From: Desulfonatronovibrio sp.
GTDB taxonomy: Bacteria; Desulfobacterota; Desulfovibrionia; Desulfovibrionales; Desulfonatronovibrionaceae
Length of the DNA stretch: 10,572 nt
Assembly (NCBI GenBank): GCA_003558575.1
Contig: PWPY01000115.1
Coordinates: 1 to 10,572, forward strand
Direction: 5' to 3'
Below the pieces are notes generated by a model. That model did not search any database. It worked only from the letters and a program-made list of their open reading frames with translations, and was not told the origin of the DNA. Position numbers and translations under genes: made by a program. Positions 1 to 9,276 of this stretch are shown piece by piece (position 1 is the first letter of the stretch; the number at the start of each line of letters is the position of its first letter).

Positions 1-1639
<1,639 letters not shown>

Positions 1640-1640
<1 letters not shown>

Positions 1641-2707
1641 TACTTTGACTGCCTGTCTGTGCCGGAATCCTCTGATTCCTCCTGTGTATCCGGTTCAACA
1701 ACACCCATATGGACCAGAAGATCCTTTTCAATTGCTTCAGCGATTTCAGTATTTTCCAGAAGAAAGGCCCTGACATTTTCCTTGCCCTGTCCCAACCTCT
1801 CTGAACCATAAGCATACCAGGCTCCACTTTTTTCCAAGATACCGTGTTCCACTCCAAGGTCCAGCAACTCACCTATCCTGGAAACTCCTAAGCCATAAAG
1901 TATGTCAAATTGTGTTTCCCTGAAAGGTGGAGCAACCTTGTTCTTGACAACCTTGACTCTGACCCGGTTGCCTACAATTTCTTCTTTGTCTTTTAAGGTT
2001 TGGATCTTGCGGATATCCATGCGAATGGTAGCATAGAACTTAAGAGCATTTCCTCCTGAAGTTGTTTCAGGGTTGCCATAGCCCATGGCTCCTATTTTCA
2101 TGCGTATCTGATTGATAAAAACTATTGAGGTCTTGGACTTATGGATTGTGCCTGTAAGCTTGCGCATGGCGTGAGACATGAGCCTGGCCTGTCCGCCAAC
2201 CTGGGTTTCTCCCATGCTGCCCTCAAGCTCAGCCTGAGGAATAAGGGCTGCCACAGAATCGATAACCACAACATCAACTCCACCTGAACGAACCAGCAGG
2301 TCAGCTATTTCTAAGGCCTGCTCTCCGTAATCCGGCTGGGATATCAAAAGCTCCTCTGTATTTACTCCAAGCCTTCTGGCATAAGTGACATCTAAGGCAT
2401 GCTCAGCATCAACAAAGGCAGCCACTCCGCCCTTTTTCTGAGCTTCAGCAATAATATGCAGGGCAAGAGTGGTTTTCCCGGAAGATTCAGGACCATATAT
2501 TTCAGTAACCCTCCCCCTGGGGATGCCGCCAAGTCCAAGGGCAAGATCAAGACCAATGGAACCTGTGGGAATAAAAGGAATAGATTGATGGGCATCATCA
2601 GAAAGACGCATCACCGATCCCTGCCCGTACTTTCGCTCAATAGTGGTTATCGCTGTTTCCAGTGCTTCTTTGCGCAACTCTTGAGGGGACAACCCTTTCT
2701 TAGCCAT
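1640..2707 (-). CDS. recA: Recombinase RecA
   Basis: ATP-dependent DNA strand-exchange protein of homologous recombination and SOS induction; it forms filaments on single-stranded DNA. At 355 residues it matches the usual length (about 350). Visible motifs: Walker [10 protein letters not shown] at 72-80, DAEHALD with the likely catalytic Glu at about 102, Walker B VVVID at about 146-150, loop L1 around 159-172 ([11 protein letters not shown]), loop L2 around 203-220 (the NPETTSGGN stretch), and an acidic C-terminal tail (EESEDSG). ATG start at 2705-2707 with AGGAG (2713-2717) 5 nt upstream. The stop codon overlaps the alaS ribosome binding site, so the two are probably co-transcribed. There is no recX between them. 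I could not find a convincing LexA box upstream. Identification is firm. Confidence 0.99.
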
Positions 2708-3301
2708 ACAATCTCCTGATTTGAAAATATTCTGTTATAAAATCTGACTTACACATGTTCTATATAAATTTAATGGATCATAAGTAACTCCAAAAAAACT
2801 TGATCCGGGATCCAGGTTTTGAGCGGTCTGAGTTACTCGCAGCTTTGGCTTACAAGTAACTTAAAGCATATTAGCAATAAATTCAAAACATTACGGCTTT
2901 GCCATACAGATTGCTTCGGTCGCTGTGGCTCCCTCGCAATGACAGGTTTTGCGTAACTTCATCTGTGACAGCTCAGATGTCATTGCGAGCGAGTCTTCGA
3001 GCGCGGCAATCTCAAACGCGCTAAGGCTATTTCAAGTTGCATAGAGGTTTGATCCCGGGCGCGCACGAGTGGAACGCTTCTAACAGAAATATTCAGATAA
3101 CTAACAGCTGGTGATTATACACCCCAAACACTGACAAAGGCAGACAGACTACATTTAAAGACAAATAAAATCAAACATTCCTTTACCAGCCCGGATTATA
3201 TGGATCCTTGCTGAATGTATCTGCCAGCCATAACCATTATAGTGCCAATGAAAGGGTCCTGTGTAATTGGGATAGCGGATCAATATTACCTTCTGAAACA
3301 G
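2708..3301. other. 594-bp intergenic region between folE2 and recA
   Basis: I see no gene here. It should contain the recA promoter close to 2730-2780, which is AT-rich; several weak -10-like hexamers occur (for example TATAAC and TATATA on the minus strand) and none is decisive. Motifs built on GTAACT recur: AGTAACTC (2783-2790) pairs exactly with GAGTTACT (2830-2837) around an inner near-palindrome GATCC-G-GGATC (2802-2812), with further copies at about 2855 and 2952. A distinct inverted-repeat element lies at 2908-3012. From 3013 to 3301 I see no structure I can defend and no clear terminator for folE2. Confidence 0.6.
2908..3012. repeat. Inverted-repeat (REP/MITE-like) element with CTCGCAATGACA arms
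   Basis: The left arm (2908-2944) begins AGATTGC and ends CTCGCAATGACA. The right arm (2978-3012) begins TGTCATTGCGAG and ends GCAATCT. The arm ends are exact reverse complements over 12 and 7 bp; the middles differ. A short spacer (2945-2977) separates them. The 'CATTGCGAG...GCAATC' type of repeat is widespread in intergenic DNA of many bacteria, so this is probably a dispersed non-autonomous repeat rather than a recA regulator. No coding potential. Confidence 0.65.
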
Positions 3302-4075
3302 TTAAACAGCCGGTCTGCATATCCTGGCATAGGCACTGTGGTTATGGATGGATTCAAAGCTTTCCACATCCACCTCATACCATTTGATTAATTCATGTTC
3401 ATCAAGGCTCTGGGCAGCCCTGCGCACTACGTCTTCCACAAAAGAAGGCATGGAAAAGGCAGCCTCGGTCACATACTTTTCATCTTCTCTTTTTAACAGG
3501 GGATAAACAGGAGATGATCCGGAATGAGAAGCAATATCTATTAACTCCTCAAGCCATAATAACCCTTTGAAGCCACACTTGATTCTGACCAGAGCCCTCT
3601 GGCTGTGGGCTCCTTTTTCACTGATAGCCAAAGAACAGGGGCACACCGTCATAACCGGGACCTCAACCCCCAGGATCATTTTGACCTTCTGACCTGAAAG
3701 CTCTCCAGAAAGAAATGATTTGTAATTAATGACAAATTCATGTTTGCTGACCGGTGCTTTCCGACCATAAAAATATGGAAAATCAAACCTCAAAACAGCC
3801 CTTTCAGCCTTAAGGCTTTGCCTGACCCTTGAAAGTAGATCTTTAAAGCTGTCATAATCCAGAACTTTCGACCAGGAGCTTAAAACCTCAAGGAACCTGC
3901 TCATATGAGTTCCCTTAAACCTGGCCGGAAGATCCACGCACAGGTCAACATCTGCTACGGTATGCTGACTTTCTTTGAGACGATCCTGAACCAGAAGGGG
4001 AATCTGCAGATTTTTGACCCCCACACGATCAATGGACATGGGAACTTCAGAAGGACTGCTCTGAACATCCTGCAT
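3302..4075 (-). CDS. folE2: GTP cyclohydrolase FolE2 (type IB)
   Basis: Converts GTP to 7,8-dihydroneopterin triphosphate, the first step of folate synthesis and of the 7-deazapurine (queuosine) branch. At 257 residues it has the normal size. The family landmarks are present: VCPCS at about 144-148 with the metal-binding Cys near 147, followed by KGAHSQRA with His near 157; the N-terminal part carries the tunnelling-fold DVDLCVDLP stretch. The FolE2 family is known to work with several divalent metals, unlike zinc-dependent FolE. The ATG (4073-4075) shares one base with the nikR TGA (4075-4077), and AAGGAA inside the end of nikR serves as ribosome binding site, so translation is probably coupled. 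It is the last gene of the cluster; 594 bp of non-coding DNA follows. Confidence 0.95.
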   Translation of the reverse strand: MQDVQSSPSEVPMSIDRVGVKNLQIPLLVQDRLKESQHTVADVDLCVDLPARFKGTHMSRFLEVLSSWSKVLDYDSFKDLLSRVRQSLKAERAVLRFDFPYFYGRKAPVSKHEFVINYKSFLSGELSGQKVKMILGVEVPVMTVCPCSLAISEKGAHSQRALVRIKCGFKGLLWLEELIDIASHSGSSPVYPLLKREDEKYVTEAAFSMPSFVEDVVRRAAQSLDEHELIKWYEVDVESFESIHNHSAYARICRPAV

Positions 4076-4494
4076 CAGATGATTTCCTTGCCTGTTGTTG
4101 TCAGATTAAGCTTACCATGTTTTACACCCTTGGTTGAAATAAGTTTCTGGGCTGTGTCTTTTATATTTCGCCCGGAGCCCTTCAGGATAAGCACTTCAAG
4201 ACAGTTGTGATGATCTAAATGAATATGCAGGGAAGTCACAACAGCATCAAGGGCCTGGTGCTGAATTTCAGTAAGTTTCTGAGACAAATCGCTATGGTGA
4301 TGATCATAAACCAAAGACAAAACGCCCATGGTTTCCCGGTCATCATCCTCCCACTCCCTTTGTACCAGAGCCCCGCGGATAAGGTCACGAATGGCTTCTG
4401 ATCTGGTCTGATAGCTTTTTTCTTCACACAAATCATCAAATTTAGTCAAAAGGTCCAAATCCAAGGATACCCCGAAACGAATCGTCTTGCCCAT
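4075..4494 (-). CDS. nikR: Nickel-responsive transcriptional regulator NikR
   Basis: Ribbon-helix-helix repressor with a C-terminal nickel-binding ACT-like domain. In the family it binds Ni(II) and then operator DNA, controlling nickel uptake or nickel enzymes. 139 residues is normal length. Residues 1-45 form the ribbon-helix-helix ([18 protein letters not shown], then [13 protein letters not shown]). The nickel site is complete: His 79 (the QH pair), His 90 and His 92 (HIH) and Cys 98 (NCLEV), matching the His/His/His/Cys set of E. coli NikR. ATG at 4492-4494 with GGAGG (4500-4504) 5 nt upstream. It lies 38 bp after the methyltransferase and overlaps folE2 by one base. No nickel transporter or hydrogenase gene lies in the window, and I saw no clear NikR operator nearby. 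Confidence 0.95.
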   Translation of the reverse strand: MGKTIRFGVSLDLDLLTKFDDLCEEKSYQTRSEAIRDLIRGALVQREWEDDDRETMGVLSLVYDHHHSDLSQKLTEIQHQALDAVVTSLHIHLDHHNCLEVLILKGSGRNIKDTAQKLISTKGVKHGKLNLTTTGKEII

Positions 4495-4532
4495 GCCGAC
4501 CTCCGAATTCAGAAATTAATAATATTTCGTAA

Positions 4533-5177
4533 CTATACTGTCAGCTCAATCAGCCTGACTGTTGCTTTATGACTGTTCAAACCAGCCTTTTCTCTTTTCA
4601 ACTCTCTGATTTTGAAGCCACTGTCTTGAAAAATATGCCAGATCTTTTCTGAAACATTTCTCTGAGGATCTGCTATCCATATTTTTCCGTCAACCTTAAG
4701 GGCCATCTTAAAAAGTCTGGTTAACGGATGAGTAAAGCGCACTTCATAAAGGACATCCGCAGCCCAGATAAAATCAAAAATTCCAGCCATTATTCCCGGA
4801 CTTCTCCAATCCATCTGTACGCATTTCAAATCTCTTTTATTGTTCAAAAAGGCGTTATAACGGCAGTAACGCAGAGCTTCCAACTGGGAGTCCATGGCCA
4901 ATACATCTGCCCCGGATGACTGGGCTACTACGGATGTAAGTCCCAGGCCGCAACCGACATCCAGACAAGACCTGGCTCTGATCATATTGGAGCATTCATG
5001 AATATGCTCAGCCAAAACAATGGATGCAGGCCAAATCTCCGCCCAATAAGGAATTCTGTCCTCATCTCCGGGTTCATCGCCGGTCATTTTATCCCAGAGT
5101 TTTTCAAGGTTTCCACTTCTGCTGAAAAACCATTTCTTTCCCAGCATATCCAATTTAATGCATTGGTCAGAACCCAT
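4533..5177 (-). CDS. SAM-dependent methyltransferase, METTL20/21-like (putative protein-lysine methyltransferase)
   Basis: A 214-residue class I (Rossmann) methyltransferase. Residues 43-56 (PYWAEIWPASIVLA) match the 'YWA..WP..xxLA' entry of the METTL20/METTL21 and bacterial ETF-beta lysine methyltransferase group. Motif I is LDVGCGLGL at 72-80; the acidic residue after strand beta-2 is Asp 96; DVLYE at 141-145 corresponds to the D-x-x-Y signature of that group. The ATG (5175-5177) has GGAG 5 nt upstream. It sits 47 bp after ftsX and 38 bp before nikR in the same direction, consistent with one transcript. Members of this family modify lysines on proteins such as ETF-beta or translation factors; the target here cannot be read from the sequence. 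A small-molecule substrate remains possible. Confidence 0.8.
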   Translation of the reverse strand: MGSDQCIKLDMLGKKWFFSRSGNLEKLWDKMTGDEPGDEDRIPYWAEIWPASIVLAEHIHECSNMIRARSCLDVGCGLGLTSVVAQSSGADVLAMDSQLEALRYCRYNAFLNNKRDLKCVQMDWRSPGIMAGIFDFIWAADVLYEVRFTHPLTRLFKMALKVDGKIWIADPQRNVSEKIWHIFQDSGFKIRELKREKAGLNSHKATVRLIELTV

Positions 5178-5224
5178 TCTGACTCCACAGATATTGATGC
5201 TTATGGTCAGACATATATCTCAGT

Positions 5225-6109
5225 TCAAACCTGTCTAACCTGATCTTTACCAGTTAGAAAGCTGCTCATTATTCCAACACCAACAAGAGCAGCTACAAAA
5301 ATACCTGTATACAGAGGAGGCAGGAACTCTATGCTGACCCAGATGGGGGGAAAATTAAGGATGTCTTTGATAAGGAGATGTACGGTCTTGAGCAGCAGAA
5401 CGGAAAAAACTCCCCCAATCAGACCTTGAAGAGCTCCGGTTATCAGGAGAGGAAACTTTATATAAATAGAGCTTGCGCCAACAAGAGAGAGAATTTCAAC
5501 CTCATCTCTGCGATTAATCTGATTAAGCTTCAAGGTATTGGCAACAACAAGTCCGGTAATGAGGAACATGAAGGCAATCAAGGGCCAGAATACTTTTGAA
5601 GTCACTGCAAGCCAGGTTCTGGCCATATCCATCTGCATGGGATTATAACTGACCCTTTCAACTCCTGAAAGCTGTTCCAGTCTTGAAAGGATCTCCTGAG
5701 CAAGGTCTTCGCCCTGTTCAGTATCCAGAGAAAATTCAACTACCGCAGTGGCAGGAAGGGGATTGTTTTTAGACAGATGACCTGGATCATAATCACCGCT
5801 CATGGAATCAACAAGACCCTGCAGGGCTTCGTCTGGCGTATAAGTTCTAATGGATTCAATTTCCCAGGTCCTGATGTCATTCCACTGGCTGTTAATTTCA
5901 TCCATGGAATAGCCACTTTGCCAGTATACCTGATATTGAATGCCATCCTGGGTGGATCGTACAGCAAGATTGAAGTTAAAAAGCAGCAACAGGAATAAGC
6001 CGGCCAAAAAGGCCACAAAGGTGACCGCGCTCACGGTAAATACCTGAGCCCATTTATTGCGACCCAGATTGACAATACCCTGATATAAAAGATGCCGGAA
6101 AACTCTCAT
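5225..6109 (-). CDS. ftsX: Cell division protein FtsX (permease-like subunit)
   Basis: Membrane partner of FtsE. The FtsEX complex regulates peptidoglycan hydrolases at the septum and supports divisome assembly. I chose the ATG at 6107-6109, giving 294 residues, because it forms an ATGA overlap with the ftsE stop and has GAGGAG (6118-6123) 8 nt upstream; an open TTG start at 6133 would add 8 residues but has no support. Membrane segments: about 22-50, 172-194, 218-247 and 262-285. The extracytoplasmic domain spans about 51-170 between the first and second, which is the FtsX topology. Residues 186-214 (LVVANTLK..RRDEVEILSLVGAS) are the conserved FtsX core. A soluble cytoplasmic N-terminus of about 20 residues is present. 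No oddities. Confidence 0.95.
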   Translation of the reverse strand: MRVFRHLLYQGIVNLGRNKWAQVFTVSAVTFVAFLAGLFLLLLFNFNLAVRSTQDGIQYQVYWQSGYSMDEINSQWNDIRTWEIESIRTYTPDEALQGLVDSMSGDYDPGHLSKNNPLPATAVVEFSLDTEQGEDLAQEILSRLEQLSGVERVSYNPMQMDMARTWLAVTSKVFWPLIAFMFLITGLVVANTLKLNQINRRDEVEILSLVGASSIYIKFPLLITGALQGLIGGVFSVLLLKTVHLLIKDILNFPPIWVSIEFLPPLYTGIFVAALVGVGIMSSFLTGKDQVRQV

Positions 6110-6789
6110 ACTCCTGTCTCCTCGAGAGACCAATTGGCACCAGCAATACTTCCGTCTTTAAGAGCAAGAACCTTTGCCCCGCTCTGGCTTCTGATAAGTT
6201 CCTCATTATGAGTGGCAAACACAACAGTTGTTCCATGCACGTGAAACTGGCGAAAAACCTCCATAAGCTGCACTGAGAGCTTTTTGTCAAGATTTCCTGT
6301 CGGTTCATCAGCGAGAAGGACCTTGGGGTTAACTACCACCGCCCTGGCCACTGCTACTCTTTGCTGTTCACCACCGGAAATCTCCCGGCAAAGGCACCAT
6401 GATTTACGATCAAGACTGAGTCCCCTCAAGACTGCCCTTACTCTTTTCTGAACCTGGTTTTTGACCATTCCCCTGACAATTAAAGGTAGAGCCACATTAT
6501 CCCAGACAGAACGATCCGGAAGAATTTTGAAATCCTGAAAAACTATGGCTACCTGACGTCTTAAAAGATAGCGTTTTCTGGGAGCCAGATTTTTAAGATC
6601 AAAACCGGCAATTGCCGCAGCCCCCCTTTGCAGCGGCAGACTGCCATGCAACAGTCTCATCAAGGTTGTCTTCCCCGCTCCGGAAGGCCCGGTCAAAAAT
6701 AAGAAATCTCCTTTTTCAAGGGAAAAAGTAATATTCTTCAAGGCCCAGTATCGGCCAAACGAGTGAGAAAGGTACCTTACATTAATCAT
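6106..6789 (-). CDS. ftsE: Cell division ATP-binding protein FtsE
   Basis: ABC-type ATPase that powers FtsX-dependent control of cell-wall hydrolysis at the division site. 227 residues, normal for the family. In order: Walker A GPSGAGKTT at 34-42, Q-loop Gln 85 (VFQDFK, typical of FtsE), signature ISGGEQQRVAVARA at 137-150, Walker B VLLADEP at 157-163, D-loop GNLD at 165-168 and the switch His 194 (FATHNEEL). All catalytic residues are present. The ATG at 6787-6789 starts the canonical 'MINVRYLSHSF' opening, but no Shine-Dalgarno precedes it; instead TATAAT (minus strand, 6794-6799) ends 4 nt before the start codon. It overlaps ftsX by 4 bp. Upstream lie the 126-bp palindrome and then nrdJ. 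Confidence 0.96.
   Translation of the reverse strand: MINVRYLSHSFGRYWALKNITFSLEKGDFLFLTGPSGAGKTTLMRLLHGSLPLQRGAAAIAGFDLKNLAPRKRYLLRRQVAIVFQDFKILPDRSVWDNVALPLIVRGMVKNQVQKRVRAVLRGLSLDRKSWCLCREISGGEQQRVAVARAVVVNPKVLLADEPTGNLDKKLSVQLMEVFRQFHVHGTTVVFATHNEELIRSQSGAKVLALKDGSIAGANWSLEETGV
6118..6123 (-). promoter_or_regulatory. ftsX ribosome binding site within the end of ftsE
   Basis: GAGGAG on the minus strand lies 8 nt before the ATG at 6107-6109. That ATG overlaps the ftsE TGA (6106-6108) as ATGA. This decides the ftsX start against the upstream TTG at 6133 and indicates translational coupling. Confidence 0.75.
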
Positions 6790-6793
6790 CTTG

Positions 6794-6799
6794 ATTATA
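6794..6799 (-). promoter_or_regulatory. Possible -10 box (TATAAT) immediately upstream of ftsE
   Basis: A perfect TATAAT on the minus strand ends 4 nt before the ftsE ATG. No -35 hexamer stands at 16-18 bp spacing. If used, transcription would begin about at the start codon and give a leaderless ftsE message, which would fit the lack of a Shine-Dalgarno. Chance occurrence in an AT-rich stretch is just as possible. Confidence 0.25.
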
Positions 6800-6892
6800 A
6801 AAAATCCTGTACCAGAAGATATTGTTCAAAGGCCATAGGCGTTATCCCCCAAAACTCAGATTTGCCTAACAGTGTGAAAAAGTCCTTATCAG

Positions 6893-7018
6893 GCAGGCTG
6901 TTCAAAAATTCCAAGTGCAAGGAGCAAAAGAAGTTCAAGTTCGCAGCGTATTTATCCATACGTAAGAGTTTGAACTTTTTGCAGCGACGCAGCAATTGGG
7001 AGATTTTCAACAGCCTGC
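6893..7018. repeat. 126-bp palindromic MITE-like element between nrdJ and ftsE
   Basis: The ends are GCAGGCTGTTCAAAA (from 6893) and TTTTCAACAGCCTGC (to 7018), inverted repeats with one mismatch over 15 bp. Inner arms also pair: GCAAAAGAAGTTCAA (6924-6938) with TTGAACTTTTTGC (6970-6982), and the centre is CGTAT-N6-ATACG (6947-6962), exactly midway. The whole unit is thus an imperfect palindrome that could fold into one long hairpin. I associate elements of this build with dispersed non-autonomous repeats in Desulfobacterota genomes (memory, not a search). It begins 10 bp downstream of the nrdJ stop and could serve as its 3' end. It has no gene; short open frames through it are by-products. 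Confidence 0.75.
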
Positions 7019-7028
7019 TAATTATATT

Positions 7029-9266
7029 CTAACCACACTTGGTGTACCCACATGAACCGCAGACAAAACAGCCCTCCTGAAACACTAACTCATCTCCACA
7101 ATCCGGACAGGCAGGTTTCTGCAGTCCCACATAGTCAGATGAAGCCTTGTTGCCCTGCAGATATCTGCTTTCCAGAACCCAGCCTACTGCATCAGGGATG
7201 GACAGCAAGAGACCTTTTTTCTGAAATACCGGGTGCTCACCGCCAATCCCCTTAAGTTGTTTAACCACGGCTCTGACATCTATACCAGAGCGAAGAGCCA
7301 GAGAGACAAGTCTTCCAATGGCTTCGGCCTTGGCTGTAATAGACCGTCCTGATCGCCCAATGGTGGCAAAAACCTCAAATGGCTTACCATCCACCTCATT
7401 AACGGTCAGATACAATTCACCAAGCCCGGTCCGTACTTTCTGGGTAAATCCATAAACAACATCCGGTCGCTCCCTGACACTCATAAGTCCCTGCTGACCT
7501 TTTTCCCTGGCCTTTTCCCCATCACCTGTGCAAAGAACCTGCGCATTCTTGCAGCCATCTCTGTAAACAGTAACTCCTTTACACCCAAGCTCATAGGCCA
7601 TCTGATAGATACTCCATATATCCTCGCGGGTGGCTTCATGAGACAGGTTAACTGTTTTGGAAACCGCATTGTCTGTGTATTTCTGAAAGGCGGCCTGCAT
7701 CTTCAGGTGGGATTCCGGAGAAATATCCATGGCAGTTACAAACACTTCACGCAAGCTGTCATCTAAATACTGCATATCCCTTATGCTGCCCTTCTGAGCA
7801 ATTTCATCCATGATCTTGGAACTGTGACTCTGGGCGTCTTTAAGAGCCTGTTCCAAATGGGGATTAACCTCCACCAGTCTTTCCCCATCCATGACCTGCC
7901 TGGTAAAGCTCAAAGCAAAAAGCGGTTCAACACCTGAAGAACAGCCTGCAATAATGGACAGAGTTCCGGTGGGCGCTATGGTAGTGGTAGTTGCATTTCG
8001 ATAAGGACCCATATTCTGAGCTGCATAAACAGATTGCTCATAGGCAGGGAACGGCCCTCTTTCAGATCCCAGGATCTTAGAAGCAGATCTGGATTCTTTT
8101 TGAATAAATTCCATTATCTCGCCTGCCAGGTTTAAGGCCTTGTGGCTGTCATAGGCTATCTCTAACTGGAAAAGAAGATCTGCCCATCCCATGACTCCAA
8201 GACCAATCTTGCGGTTTTTATGAACCATCTCGGTTATTTTTTCCAAGGGATATCTTGAGCAGTCTATAACATTGTCTAAGAACCGTACACTCAAATGAAC
8301 TGTTTGCTTGAGCCCCTCCCAGTCAATACCATCCTGGGACTTTTGAGAATAAAATTTATCTAAGTTAATGGAGCCTAAGTTGCAGGCCTCATAGGGAAGC
8401 AAAGGTTGCTCACCGCAGGGGTTAGTGCTTTCAATTTCGCCCTGGTCAGGAGTTGGATTGTCCCTGTTAATGCGATCAAGAAAAATGATGCCCGGATCAC
8501 CACTCTCCCAGGCCTTTTGTACCAGAAGAGAAAAGACTTCTCTTGCCTTGAGCCTGCCTTTTTCAGAGCCAGAATGTGGGGCAATGAGTGGATATTCTTC
8601 GTCATTTTCCACGGCCTGCATAAACCTTTCTGTAAGGCCAACTGACAGATTGAAGTTATTCAAGTCACCATCACGTTCCTTGGCCTTAATGAAATCAATA
8701 ATATCAGGATGGTCAATGCGCAGGATTCCCATATTGGCCCCTCGCCTGGTTCCTCCCTGCTTAACCTGCTCAGTGGCAGTATTAAAAATCTTCAGAAAAG
8801 ATATGGGGCCTGAAGCAATGCCACCGGTTGATCCCACACGGCTGTCCTTGGCCCTTAACCTGGAAAAGGAAAAACCAGTACCTCCACCTGATTTATGAAT
8901 CAGCGCAGCAAACTTAATGGCGTCAAAAATTTCCTCCATGGAATCGCCCACAGGCAGAACAAAACAGGCTGCAAGCTGTCCAAGATCCGTGCCTGCATTC
9001 ATCAATGTGGGAGAATTGGGCAAAAATTTATAATCCGTCATCATCTCATAAAAAATCTTGGATAGTTCTTCAGCCTTGTAGCTGGATTTTTTGTATTTCT
9101 TTTCTTCATTGGCTATGCTTGAGGCAACTCTCCAGAACATGGCCTTAAAATCTTCCAAAGGCTGACCATCCTCGCCCTTATTAAGATATCTCTTGGAAAG
9201 AACCGTTGCTGCGTTATCGCTTATGACCGGATCTCTTAAATCCGCCGGCATTTTACTGGATTTCAT
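7029..9266 (-). CDS. nrdJ: Adenosylcobalamin-dependent (class II) ribonucleoside reductase NrdJ
   Basis: Reduces ribonucleotides to deoxyribonucleotides using a thiyl radical generated from coenzyme B12, so it works with or without oxygen. Using the ATG at 9264-9266 the protein has 745 residues; it follows GAGGAG (9271-9276) by 4 nt, while a TTG at 9287 would start before that site. Motifs: Cys 101 (AACFVLPVGDS) and Cys 295 (EACNLGSINL) as the probable redox pair; NPCGE at 282-286 with thiyl Cys 284 and Glu 286; APTGTLSIIAGCSSG at 431-445; a C-terminal TSCPD-like domain from about 603; and a terminal Cys cluster (CPDC at 720-723, then CFVCGSCGYTKC to 744). No N-terminal ATP-cone is evident. 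The stop is TAG, followed by the 126-bp palindrome. No cobalamin riboswitch was seen upstream. Confidence 0.96.
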   Translation of the reverse strand: MKSSKMPADLRDPVISDNAATVLSKRYLNKGEDGQPLEDFKAMFWRVASSIANEEKKYKKSSYKAEELSKIFYEMMTDYKFLPNSPTLMNAGTDLGQLAACFVLPVGDSMEEIFDAIKFAALIHKSGGGTGFSFSRLRAKDSRVGSTGGIASGPISFLKIFNTATEQVKQGGTRRGANMGILRIDHPDIIDFIKAKERDGDLNNFNLSVGLTERFMQAVENDEEYPLIAPHSGSEKGRLKAREVFSLLVQKAWESGDPGIIFLDRINRDNPTPDQGEIESTNPCGEQPLLPYEACNLGSINLDKFYSQKSQDGIDWEGLKQTVHLSVRFLDNVIDCSRYPLEKITEMVHKNRKIGLGVMGWADLLFQLEIAYDSHKALNLAGEIMEFIQKESRSASKILGSERGPFPAYEQSVYAAQNMGPYRNATTTTIAPTGTLSIIAGCSSGVEPLFALSFTRQVMDGERLVEVNPHLEQALKDAQSHSSKIMDEIAQKGSIRDMQYLDDSLREVFVTAMDISPESHLKMQAAFQKYTDNAVSKTVNLSHEATREDIWSIYQMAYELGCKGVTVYRDGCKNAQVLCTGDGEKAREKGQQGLMSVRERPDVVYGFTQKVRTGLGELYLTVNEVDGKPFEVFATIGRSGRSITAKAEAIGRLVSLALRSGIDVRAVVKQLKGIGGEHPVFQKKGLLLSIPDAVGWVLESRYLQGNKASSDYVGLQKPACPDCGDELVFQEGCFVCGSCGYTKCG

Positions 9267-9270
9267 CTGA

Positions 9271-9276
9271 CTCCTC
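9271..9276 (-). promoter_or_regulatory. nrdJ ribosome binding site
   Basis: GAGGAG on the minus strand, 4 nt before the ATG at 9264-9266. The spacing is short but the match is strong, and the site falls inside the coding region if the upstream TTG (9287) were used. It therefore argues for the 745-residue product. Confidence 0.65.

Noticed and set aside
2730-2770. LexA/SOS box upstream of recA
   Set aside because: GAACATGTGTAA partly resembles the GAAC-N4-GTTC box but misses two of the four right-half bases; the E. coli-type CTGT-N8-ACAG pattern is also incomplete.
4495-4532. NikR operator in front of nikR
   Set aside because: No GTATGA-N16-TCATAC-like half-sites in the 38-bp gap; only an AT-rich stretch and the ribosome binding site.
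6795-7010. A 71-residue minus-strand open frame running from the palindrome to ftsE
   Set aside because: It is translated from the 126-bp repeat and the ftsE upstream DNA; its sequence reflects the palindrome rather than a protein family.
8425-8898. A 157-residue plus-strand open frame antisense to nrdJ
   Set aside because: It lies fully within the strongly conserved NrdJ coding region; its codons mirror that gene.
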